In this document: piece by piece, positions 6,739-13,582 of the stretch
How positions within the stretch are numbered: position 1 is the stretch's first letter
Layout: the number at the start of each line of letters is the position of its first letter
From: Bacillota bacterium
GTDB lineage: Bacteria; Bacillota; Clostridia; Lachnospirales; Lachnospiraceae
Reading direction: 5' to 3'
NCBI GenBank assembly: GCA_023428885.1
Contig: JAEYWQ010000408.1
Coordinates: 1-14,686 of the forward strand
Length of the DNA: 14,686 bases
Translations under genes and position numbers: made by a program
The notes under the pieces: model-generated
Told to the model about the DNA's origin: nothing
Seen by the model: only the letters and a program-made list of their open reading frames with translations
Databases searched by the model: none

Positions 6739-7995
6739 TCACATTAACAGCTGTCGTATATTGGCTTTCTGAATGGAGCCATCCGCCGCTTGAATTACTT
6801 CAATCTCATCCTCATTCACAAGATGCAAGATACCACCTATCCCTGAGCGCCTTGCATAATCTACATAATCAGTTATCTCCTTGCCTTTTGTAAACTTTAG
6901 AAGTTCAATCTTCATAGCTTTCCCACGAAACTCTTGTGCCAGAGAAATCGCCATCTTATGGCTATTACTATGAAATAGGATAAGGGTATTCTCCGTAAGA
7001 GTTTCCTGATCTAACTTTTGACGGCTTACAGCCAATAACAATAAATCAATTAAGACCACCATACCAATGGCCGGAGCACTCTTGCCAAACTGAGAAACTA
7101 GGGTATCGTAACGACCTCCGGTAATAATCGCTTCCCCGGTTCCATAGGTCATGGCACGAAAGATTATTCCTGTATAATAATTTAACTTACTTAACATTCC
7201 CAAATCGAAGGTTACGTATTTCTCATAACCATAGTATTCTAGAATCTGATATAACTGGGACAAACGTTCTAGTGCCCTGCAGGCTCTTTCATTATGCAAG
7301 GTTTCTTTCACAGCCATAATCTTGTCAATGGTTCCGAATAACTCTGGTAACTGAAGAATTACATCTTTCACTGCTTGGGCGATTTGCTTACCAACTAATA
7401 ATTCTTCAACTCCAAACATATTCTTATTCTCAATCATGGTACGAAGTTGTTCCACTTCCTCAGCTTCTAACTTGGCTTCTTCAAATAAACCTGCGATAAA
7501 GTCTGCTTGCCCAATCTCTACTAAGAACTCCTTAAGCCCAGCTTCTAATAAACATTCTATCGTTAAAGAAATCATCTCCGCGTCTGCTTCAACAGAGGCA
7601 TCGTTGATCAATTCTGCACCTAATTGCGTAGTCTCTTTTAATTTTCCTTGATAACTGCTATTGTTAATAAAGGTACTTCCACAATAACTAAGTCGAATTG
7701 GCAACTCTTCTTGACGGTAATACTTAGCAACACAACGTGCAATGGAAGGAGTAATATCAGGACGTAAGACTAAGGTATTCCCTTCACGGTCAAAGAACTT
7801 ATACATATCCTTACTTGCTACTGTCCCACGCTCTTGATTAAAGATATCAAAAAACTCAAACATAGGAGTCTGAATGTCATGGAAGCCATAGAGATGCATA
7901 CGTTCACGAAGTTTAGCTTCTAGCTGCATCTTCTTTTCACATTCTGTATTGTATATATCTCTTACTCCCTCTGGAGTATGTAATAACTTATCCAT
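6739..7995 (-). CDS. hisZ: ATP phosphoribosyltransferase regulatory subunit HisZ
   Basis: The 418-aa protein resembles histidyl-tRNA synthetase but lies directly before a short hisG, marking it as HisZ. It has class II synthetase-like segments: TPEGVRDIY (7-15), the motif 2-like RLSYCGSTFI...KETTQLGAELI (101-130), YYTGIIFRAMT (273-283), and the motif 3-like GGRYDTL...PAIGMVVLIDLL (293-320). About 90 residues follow, in the place of the HisRS anticodon-binding domain. HisZ binds HisG as a hetero-octamer and carries the histidine regulatory site, but does not charge tRNA. It is the first gene of the operon, about 113 nt downstream of the predicted transcription start. An AGGAAAG site lies 5 nt before ATG 7995. 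A true HisRS is less likely given the context and the altered motif 3. Confidence 0.95.
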   Translation of the reverse strand: MDKLLHTPEGVRDIYNTECEKKMQLEAKLRERMHLYGFHDIQTPMFEFFDIFNQERGTVASKDMYKFFDREGNTLVLRPDITPSIARCVAKYYRQEELPIRLSYCGSTFINNSSYQGKLKETTQLGAELINDASVEADAEMISLTIECLLEAGLKEFLVEIGQADFIAGLFEEAKLEAEEVEQLRTMIENKNMFGVEELLVGKQIAQAVKDVILQLPELFGTIDKIMAVKETLHNERACRALERLSQLYQILEYYGYEKYVTFDLGMLSKLNYYTGIIFRAMTYGTGEAIITGGRYDTLVSQFGKSAPAIGMVVLIDLLLLAVSRQKLDQETLTENTLILFHSNSHKMAISLAQEFRGKAMKIELLKFTKGKEITDYVDYARRSGIGGILHLVNEDEIEVIQAADGSIQKANIRQLLM

Positions 7996-8109
7996 ACGCT
8001 TTCCTACTTTCCTGTTTTATAATGACTTGCCGTTTCTTATGAAAAAAACTAACTCACGACAACTAGTTACTTTAGTATGGTAACGTGATAATTCACTACC
8101 ACGCTAAGT
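7996..8109 (-). promoter_or_regulatory. his operon 5' leader with competing hairpins
   Basis: The roughly 113-nt untranslated leader contains hairpin A (8078-8101: TGGTA-GTGA / TCAC-gt-TACCA) and hairpin B (8047-8068: AACTA / TAGTT) followed by a run of seven U. TCACG in hairpin A (8088-8084) can instead pair with CGTGA in the loop of hairpin B (8058-8054). The layout is compatible with attenuation or with termination of transcripts reading in from recU. Hairpin A also contains a GTGA-N4-TCAC palindrome that could be an operator. Stems are short, and no regulator or ligand can be named. Confidence 0.35.
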
Positions 8110-8115
8110 TAACCT

Positions 8116-8144
8116 ATTATAAAACATCACCTTGCATCTGTCAA
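8116..8144 (-). promoter_or_regulatory. consensus sigma-A promoter of the his operon
   Basis: On the minus strand a perfect -35 TTGACA (8144-8139) is separated by exactly 17 nt from a perfect -10 TATAAT (8121-8116). It lies between recU and hisZ, with a predicted start near 8109. This is the only perfect consensus pair I noticed in the window, and it suggests strong transcription unless restrained by a repressor or the leader. Confidence 0.9.
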
Positions 8145-8162
8145 GTTTTAACTATAATTGTG

Positions 8163-8705
8163 CTAATCCTCACGTCCTTCTAGATCCTTTTTCAATAGAT
8201 CCAAGAAGGGAATCAATCCCCCACTACGCATTTTAATAAAGTATTCTGGAGACAATTCATCCTTACGAAAACTTTTTCTACCTCCTAGACTTGCTCGCTT
8301 CCAAAAGGCAAGTAATTCTTCTAAGCGTAAATAATAATACTCTTCCTTCTTAGAATAGTGGATTAGAAAGAAAGAGATTCCACCTTGTGCTTCAAAGTCC
8401 TTCATAAATTGTACTTGATGCTCATGAATGTTGGCTAGGGCAAAGGTATCAACAGCACATTCCTTAGCATCAAAGCAGATCGGTATCCCCTGAACAGCTC
8501 CAATATAATCTACGGTACTTTTTTGTTCAAAATATGCTAAGGTTATATGACGGTGTTCTTTATCAATTTGAATTGGTGTGATGGGAGTGGGAATCTTCTG
8601 GATTAAAGCCAGCTTATTGTCCCGATATTTTTCAATCGTTAGATTAATTAAGTCTTCTAACGCTGACCCACGTAAACCTCTTGAATTCCAAGATGGCACA
8701 ATCAT
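8163..8705 (-). CDS. recU: Holliday junction resolvase RecU
   Basis: The 180-aa protein resolves Holliday junctions in recombinational repair and chromosome segregation in Firmicutes. It matches RecU throughout: NSRGLRGSALEDLIN (7-21) with the conserved Glu17, KIPTPITPIQI (37-47), KSTVDYIGAVQGIPICFDAKEC (62-83), NIHEHQVQFM (92-101), GGISFFLIHY (108-117) and the Lys-rich GRKSF (142-146). Predicted metal and catalytic residues are Asp67, Asp79 and Lys81; position 79 is Asp where B. subtilis RecU has Glu, a conservative change. ATG 8705 has an AGAGG site 5 nt upstream. It follows the RluC/RluD-type gene by 61 nt and is not next to a penicillin-binding protein gene, its frequent partner in Bacilli. 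Confidence 0.92.
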   Translation of the reverse strand: MIVPSWNSRGLRGSALEDLINLTIEKYRDNKLALIQKIPTPITPIQIDKEHRHITLAYFEQKSTVDYIGAVQGIPICFDAKECAVDTFALANIHEHQVQFMKDFEAQGGISFFLIHYSKKEEYYYLRLEELLAFWKRASLGGRKSFRKDELSPEYFIKMRSGGLIPFLDLLKKDLEGRED

Positions 8706-8766
8706 TCACCTCTCACTTTTATATTTTCCTCTCGAATCTTAGCCGGATTCTTAAGTTTTGAATCGA

Positions 8767-9747
8767 TTACCTTAAGACCTGTTTGCAGATCTTGTCAAAC
8801 TCTTTTTCAAGCTCACAAAGAAAGGTTTTCTCGCTTAAGTTAGCACAAACCCCCTCAATCACTGGAAATTCCAAACGATACGCATGTAATAATTGATAGG
8901 TTAGGCCAAATTCCTTCTTAAATCGTTCATTGATGGATTTATCACCATATTTAAAATCTCCAACTAAAGGGTGCCCGATACTAGCTAGATGGGCACGAAT
9001 CTGATGGGTCTTCCCAGTAACCAGCAAGACTTCTAATAGAGTAAATCCATTCTTTGAAAGAATAGGTTCATACTGGGTTTCAATATAATCCATATCTTTC
9101 TTATCCATCCTAGAAGGAAGCTTGTATGATATCGTTACTTTATTCGTTTTTTCATCTTTCAATAAGTAACCCTTGATTGCTGCTCCTGTCTTCATTTCTC
9201 CCTTAACAAGACAACGATAATACTTATGGAGGGATCGATTTTGAAACAGTTGGGCCATCTCTTGTAATCCTGCAAGACTCTTGCCTGCTACCACAAGCCC
9301 ACTGGTATTTCGATCCAAACGATTGCATATAGAAGGTTTGAATGTTTCAAGTTCAGATAAGGATAATTGATTACTGTGAATCATATAAGAGATTATCATC
9401 TCAACCAAGGAGATATCCTCTTTCTCAGCTCGTTGTGATAATATCCCCACAGGTTTATGAATTAATAGAACATTCTCATCCTCATAGATTACATCCAATG
9501 TATCACAAGCTGATAAAAGCTCAACTTCTTCACGAAAGTTTTGGATGGTGTCATCCGCTAAGAAGAAGCGAACAATATCACCTTCCACTAATTTTTCATT
9601 ACCTTCTGCCTTCTTGGCGTTGAGAGTGATGTTCTTCTTACGCAACATTTTATAGAAAAAGCTTTTTGGGGCTTTGCTCATATACTTGGCAAGCCACTTA
9701 TCAAATCTTTGACCAGCTTCATTTTTCGATATTAGAATTTCTTTCAC
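8767..9747 (-). CDS. RluC/RluD-family 23S rRNA pseudouridine synthase
   Basis: The 326-aa enzyme converts specific uridines in RNA, probably 23S rRNA, to pseudouridine. An S4 RNA-binding domain fills about residues 1-65 and the RluA-type catalytic domain about 84-300. The catalytic Asp145 lies in NRLDRNTSGLVVAGK (142-156). Other family blocks are VLLIHKPVGILSQ (93-105), GKTHQIRAHLASIGHPLVGD (245-264) and LLHAYRLEFP (286-295). The start codon is GTG at 9747, only 4 nt after the stop of the HAD gene, with GGAGGAAGG about 14 nt upstream inside that gene, implying coupling. The N terminus matches the S4 domain start, so GTG is credible. The exact target uridine cannot be read from sequence; an RluC-like role is a reasonable guess. 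Confidence 0.93.
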   Translation of the reverse strand: MKEILISKNEAGQRFDKWLAKYMSKAPKSFFYKMLRKKNITLNAKKAEGNEKLVEGDIVRFFLADDTIQNFREEVELLSACDTLDVIYEDENVLLIHKPVGILSQRAEKEDISLVEMIISYMIHSNQLSLSELETFKPSICNRLDRNTSGLVVAGKSLAGLQEMAQLFQNRSLHKYYRCLVKGEMKTGAAIKGYLLKDEKTNKVTISYKLPSRMDKKDMDYIETQYEPILSKNGFTLLEVLLVTGKTHQIRAHLASIGHPLVGDFKYGDKSINERFKKEFGLTYQLLHAYRLEFPVIEGVCANLSEKTFLCELEKEFDKICKQVLR

Positions 9748-9751
9748 TTAA

Positions 9752-10402
9752 TTAGAACCAACCTTCCTCCAAATAAAAGTCCGCCAATTCCCTTTTCTCT
9801 TCTTCCATATGTGCTGAATACAGATCAGCTACCGCACAGGTTCTCATTCCAGCGCTCTTTCCAGCCATTATACCCATTGGTAAATCTTCGAATACCAGGC
9901 ACTCCTCTGGCTTCACACCCAAACACTTAGCCACCAATAGGTAGATATCAGGTGATGGCTTTCCTTTTTCAACTTCACAAGCAGTATGAATCTCATCAAA
10001 ATAAAAACGAATATCTAGACTATCTATCACTGCATTCACTAAAGCTAAGGAATTACTGGTTGCAATACCAACTTTAATACCTTTTTTCTTTAAGTAGGAT
10101 AATAATTCAAGCATTCCCGCTTTGATTGGTACCTCATGCATATACTTATGATATGCCATCTCATTCCAATCTTCTTTAATCTTCTCTAAGGAATCGTGTA
10201 ATAAAAACCGTTCTTTAAAATATTGAGCAACCTCAGTAAAGCTCTTTCCTTCTACTTTACTTTGTAAATCTGCTGGATATTCAATTCCAAATCTCTCTAG
10301 GTATTCTATATCTACACGCTCCCACATCCACATAGAATCCACCAAGGTTCCATCTAAATCAAAAATCACGGCTTTCATACCTTCTAACATTCTGTCAATC
10401 AT
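9752..10402 (-). CDS. HAD superfamily (subfamily IA) phosphatase/phosphomutase-like protein
   Basis: The 216-aa protein has all four HAD motifs: Asp15 and Asp17 in AVIFDLDGTLVDS (11-23), Thr115 in IATSNS (113-118), Lys148 in EKGKPSPDIY (145-154) and Glu172-Asp173 in LVFEDLPMGIMAGKSAG (169-185). A helical cap lies between motifs I and II (about 24-90), as in beta-phosphoglucomutase-like and phosphoglycolate phosphatase-like enzymes. The substrate cannot be predicted. It may be a general sugar-phosphate or metabolite-repair phosphatase. ATG 10402 is chosen because GGAGG sits 5 nt before it; a GTG at 10414 in the same frame would start inside the ribosome site. It lies between two pseudouridine synthase genes. 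Confidence 0.92.
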   Translation of the reverse strand: MIDRMLEGMKAVIFDLDGTLVDSMWMWERVDIEYLERFGIEYPADLQSKVEGKSFTEVAQYFKERFLLHDSLEKIKEDWNEMAYHKYMHEVPIKAGMLELLSYLKKKGIKVGIATSNSLALVNAVIDSLDIRFYFDEIHTACEVEKGKPSPDIYLLVAKCLGVKPEECLVFEDLPMGIMAGKSAGMRTCAVADLYSAHMEEEKRELADFYLEEGWF

Positions 10403-10460
10403 ACTAACCTCCACGTTTCCTTCACATTTGTACCAATACCATTACCTTACCTGGCATTAC

Positions 10461-11174
10461 TCAAAGGAGTTTTTCAAGTTCTTCTTCGGTAAGACTGCGA
10501 TACTCACCAGCTTGCAGTGTTTCATCCAGAGTTAAACTTCCCATGGCTATACGTTTTAAATAAATCACTTCTTTTCCAACTGCTTCAAACATTCTCTTAA
10601 CCTGGTGGAATTTCCCCTCCTGTAATACCACTTGAATCTCTGAGATATCAGCTGAAGTAATAATCTCTAATTTTGCTGGCAATGCGGTTAATTCCTCATC
10701 TACAACCAGGCCCTGTGCAAAGGCTTCAACATCATCGGACGTCACTTTTCCTGCAATCTTAGCGTAATAAACCTTGTCTACATGCTTCTTTGGAGATAAT
10801 AATCTGTGGGCTAAGTCTCCATCATTGGTAATTAATAAAAGCCCTTCGGTGTCCTTATCCAGTCTTCCAACTGGAAATAGATCCTTACGAACAGCGGTAT
10901 CAACCAAATCCACAACCGTTTTCGTGAATTTATCACTGGTCGCCGATACAACTCCTGCAGGTTTGTTCAGCATATAATACTCATAGCTAGCATACTCTAA
11001 TTTCACCTGGTCTAGCTTTACCTCATCTTCCCCCACAGTAATCTTCTTATCTGGGTCTTTGCAAAGGCTGCCATTCACAGTAACTCTGCCTTTTCTGATC
11101 AGATTCTTTACCTCTGACCTGGTACCCACTTGCAAATCCGCCATATATTTATCTAATCTAAGTACTTGCTTCAT
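10461..11174 (-). CDS. rsuA: RsuA-family rRNA pseudouridine synthase
   Basis: The 237-aa enzyme has an N-terminal S4 domain (about 1-60, with LRLDKYMADL and VKNLIRKGRVTVNG) followed by the RsuA/RluB/E/F catalytic domain. The catalytic Asp106 is in PVGRLDKDTEGLLLITNDG (101-119). Further family blocks are MLNKPAGVVSA (68-78) and GKFHQVKRMFEAVG (about 186-199). RsuA-type enzymes make pseudouridine 516 in 16S rRNA; RluB-type paralogues act on 23S rRNA, and the symbol is given on overall resemblance only. ATG 11174 has AAAGG about 7 nt upstream. The gene follows the RsmF-like methyltransferase by 18 nt, so two rRNA-modifying enzymes are probably made from one transcript. Confidence 0.92.
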   Translation of the reverse strand: MKQVLRLDKYMADLQVGTRSEVKNLIRKGRVTVNGSLCKDPDKKITVGEDEVKLDQVKLEYASYEYYMLNKPAGVVSATSDKFTKTVVDLVDTAVRKDLFPVGRLDKDTEGLLLITNDGDLAHRLLSPKKHVDKVYYAKIAGKVTSDDVEAFAQGLVVDEELTALPAKLEIITSADISEIQVVLQEGKFHQVKRMFEAVGKEVIYLKRIAMGSLTLDETLQAGEYRSLTEEELEKLL

Positions 11175-11192
11175 TCAATTACCTTTCTACTT

Positions 11193-12665
11193 TTACATCC
11201 ATCTCCACCCTGGAAGATACTTGTTCTTGAAATTCCCCTTGTTGTATTTACCAAAACCGAGAGGATACCCTTCCACACAGATCAAAAGCCATCCATCTTT
11301 GCAGTCCTGCTTAATATCGATGGATTCACACTTTAAGTAGCGAATCACATCTTCATCTTCCACCTTTAAATTATATACATTGTCATATTCTGTGATCTTT
11401 AAGGAACTAGCAAGGGCCTGACTTGGTTCAAAACGATTCTTCTTCATTTCGCCAAGTAATAGGCCAGAACGTAATATACGGAGTCCTTTTAGATCTACAA
11501 TGCCTTCAGGTAACAGATATAATCTATCTTCACGAACGGTTACACGGTTCAGATCAATTGGAAAATGTAAGGATGAAAAGAACTCCTTTGCTTCCTCGGA
11601 GATTAGTTTCTGCTCTTTTGCAGGTACAACATAGGAAGGTAGGCTTAACTCATTGCCAGCTTTTTTTCGTAATAACGCAACAAAATGGCCCTCACCTTCT
11701 AACTTATGAGGCCATAAACGAATCGTCTGGTTTAAGAATTCTTCTTCATTCGCCCACTCTGGTTTACCATAAGCAAAGCCATCGTAAGAGACATGAGCAT
11801 TAGCCATCCTAGTTTTCATTGATGTCAATCGATCCTGCTCTTCTTTGGACAGCTTTGCATATAATTCCTCAGAAACCGAATCTGGTATTGCTGGAACTAC
11901 CTCTAACTCTGGGTATAGGTCACAAAGATAGGATATGGTCCCCTCATTCTCTTCAGGAGAAAAGGTACATGTTGAATATAAGAGATATCCACCAGCTTTT
12001 AGCATCTTCACTGCAAATGGAAGAATTTCTTTCTGTAATTTATTATAATAATCAACACCATATTGCTCCCAGTTCTTCATAATCGCTGGGCTTTTACGAA
12101 ACATACCCTCACCAGAACATGGTGCATCCACTAAGATCTTATCGAAATATCCAGGAAAGCTCTCTGCTAACTTGGAGGGAGATTCACTTACAACCACCGC
12201 ATTCCGAACGCCAAACAACTCAATATTCTTTAAGAGAGCTTTGGCTCTGGAATTGCTAATATCATTGGCAACTAATAGCCCTTCACCACACAATTTTGCC
12301 GCTAACTCCGTACTCTTTCCACCAGGAGCTGCACACAAATCTAAGACCTTATCCCCAGGGTTTACCGGTAGTAAGCTAGCAGGTGTCATAGCACTTGGTT
12401 CTTGTAAATAATACAAACCGCCAAAATAATAAGGATGTCTTGCTGGTTGATCCTTCTCATTATAGTAGAAACCATTTGATATGAAAGGTACTCTTCTAAT
12501 CACATATGGACTTAACTTCTCAAATGCTTCCGGAGATAGTTTCAAGGTATTCACCCTGAGTCCACCTCTGTGCTTTTCATCAAAACATCTCTCATATTCC
12601 TGGTACTCGTCACCGAGCAATCCTTCCATTCTAGTCTTAAATTCTATCGGTAACTTAATTCTCAT
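11193..12665 (-). CDS. rsmF: RsmF-like rRNA (cytosine-C5) methyltransferase, NOL1/NOP2/sun family
   Basis: The 490-aa enzyme transfers a methyl group from SAM to C5 of cytosine in rRNA. The SAM motif is LDLCAAPGGKSTELAA (108-123). The two catalytic-site cysteines are Cys183 in DAPCSGEGMFRK (180-191) and Cys233 in YSTCTFSPEENE (230-241). After the methyltransferase domain, RLWPHKLEGEGHFVALLRK (316-334) begins the C-terminal extension, and a PUA-like end is suggested by GWLLICVEGYPLGFGK (458-473) and KYLPGWRW. This two-part C terminus is typical of RsmF rather than RsmB. ATG 12665 is chosen because GGAGG lies just before it; the in-frame TTG at 12677 would begin at that site. It follows the alarmone synthetase gene by 20 nt. 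Confidence 0.94.
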   Translation of the reverse strand: MRIKLPIEFKTRMEGLLGDEYQEYERCFDEKHRGGLRVNTLKLSPEAFEKLSPYVIRRVPFISNGFYYNEKDQPARHPYYFGGLYYLQEPSAMTPASLLPVNPGDKVLDLCAAPGGKSTELAAKLCGEGLLVANDISNSRAKALLKNIELFGVRNAVVVSESPSKLAESFPGYFDKILVDAPCSGEGMFRKSPAIMKNWEQYGVDYYNKLQKEILPFAVKMLKAGGYLLYSTCTFSPEENEGTISYLCDLYPELEVVPAIPDSVSEELYAKLSKEEQDRLTSMKTRMANAHVSYDGFAYGKPEWANEEEFLNQTIRLWPHKLEGEGHFVALLRKKAGNELSLPSYVVPAKEQKLISEEAKEFFSSLHFPIDLNRVTVREDRLYLLPEGIVDLKGLRILRSGLLLGEMKKNRFEPSQALASSLKITEYDNVYNLKVEDEDVIRYLKCESIDIKQDCKDGWLLICVEGYPLGFGKYNKGNFKNKYLPGWRWM

Positions 12666-12685
12666 GTACTCCTCCAACCTATCTC

Positions 12686-13489
12686 TTATCGCAAGCTCTG
12701 AGCACGGTATCCTTCAGATATGATATCCAGCTCTTTATTAAATCTCTCTAATTGGTGTAAATCTTCACTCTCATAGATACGGAAAAATTCCTCCTGTATC
12801 TTAACCACTTCTCTCTTATTGGCAACCTTGTATAGATTTTGAATATTGGTTAAGATATCAGCCACAATGTTAGCACGAATGTTAAATGAATTCTGTGCAT
12901 CCATAATCTCACCTCGCACGGAAGACATCTCATCATCCAAAACCACAATCGCATCCGCTGCATTATGCAGTCTTTGGCGAATCACATCTGGCATGTTCTG
13001 CTTATACTTATATTGTAAAGAATGCTCTATAGTAGCCCAGAAGTTCATTGCTAAAGTTCGAATCTGGATCTCTGCATGAATGGCTTTGGGGCCATACAAG
13101 GTCTCAACATGATACATTACAATCATATGATAGCTTCGATAGCCACTGGTTTTCTTATTTGTAATATAATCCTTCTCACTGACCACCTGCATATCAGTAC
13201 GGTTTTTAATCAAATCAACTACTTTATAGATATCATCAATAAACTGACAGATAATTCGAAGACCTGCAATGTCCTCAATCGACTTCTCAAAATCCTCAAG
13301 CGGAATATTCTTTTTCTGCGCTTTTTCTAGGATACTTGATATTGTCTTAACTCTTCCTGTCACTTGTTCTATTGGAGAATACATTCCTGACTTACGGTAA
13401 GCATCAATAATATGATTGAATTTTACTGTCAACTCATCTACTGCCAGCGAATATGGCTCTAATAATTCTCTCCATAATTGAATCTCCAT
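12686..13489 (-). CDS. relQ: small alarmone synthetase, RelQ-like GTP pyrophosphokinase
   Basis: The 267-aa protein contains a RelA/SpoT-type synthetase domain and no hydrolase, TGS or ACT domain, as in the small alarmone synthetases. Motifs: EDIAGLRIICQF (72-83) with the metal-binding Asp73, NKKTSGYRSYHMIV (111-124) for GTP binding, and HAEIQIRTLAMNFWATIEH (138-156) with the catalytic Glu140. These match B. subtilis RelQ/YjbM closely in position. The product makes (p)ppGpp or pGpp from ATP and GDP/GTP/GMP. The C-terminal helices (about 180-267) probably support tetramer formation, known for RelQ. An AGGGGG site lies about 7 nt before ATG 13489. Its place beside rRNA-modifying genes may couple alarmone level to translation, an inference from position only. 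Confidence 0.93.
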   Translation of the reverse strand: MEIQLWRELLEPYSLAVDELTVKFNHIIDAYRKSGMYSPIEQVTGRVKTISSILEKAQKKNIPLEDFEKSIEDIAGLRIICQFIDDIYKVVDLIKNRTDMQVVSEKDYITNKKTSGYRSYHMIVMYHVETLYGPKAIHAEIQIRTLAMNFWATIEHSLQYKYKQNMPDVIRQRLHNAADAIVVLDDEMSSVRGEIMDAQNSFNIRANIVADILTNIQNLYKVANKREVVKIQEEFFRIYESEDLHQLERFNKELDIISEGYRAQSLR

Positions 13490-13582
13490 TGTTTTCCCCC
13501 TAACCTTATCATCCCTTTTTTTTCGTCTCTATCTTCGGTACATAACCTTTCAGTAAGAATTATAGGCTTCCTTATCCTCCCT

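Noticed and set aside
6739..7995. reading hisZ as histidyl-tRNA synthetase (hisS)
   Set aside because: Its place directly before a short-form hisG, and motif 3 ending in VVLIDLLL without the usual catalytic arginine, fit the regulatory subunit.
7996..8109. T-box riboswitch in the his leader (a GCGTGGTAGTGA stretch slightly resembles the T-box sequence)
   Set aside because: The leader is about 113 nt, too short for Stem I plus antiterminator, and the AGGGTGGNACCGCG core does not match.
7996..8162. classic histidine attenuator with a His-rich leader peptide
   Set aside because: No short ORF with a run of His codons and a ribosome site is present between the promoter and hisZ.
13490..13582. 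internal promoter before relQ (TATAAT at 13564-13559)
   Set aside because: The -10 hexamer is perfect but no acceptable -35 occurs 16-18 nt upstream; in an AT-rich gap a lone TATAAT is weak evidence.
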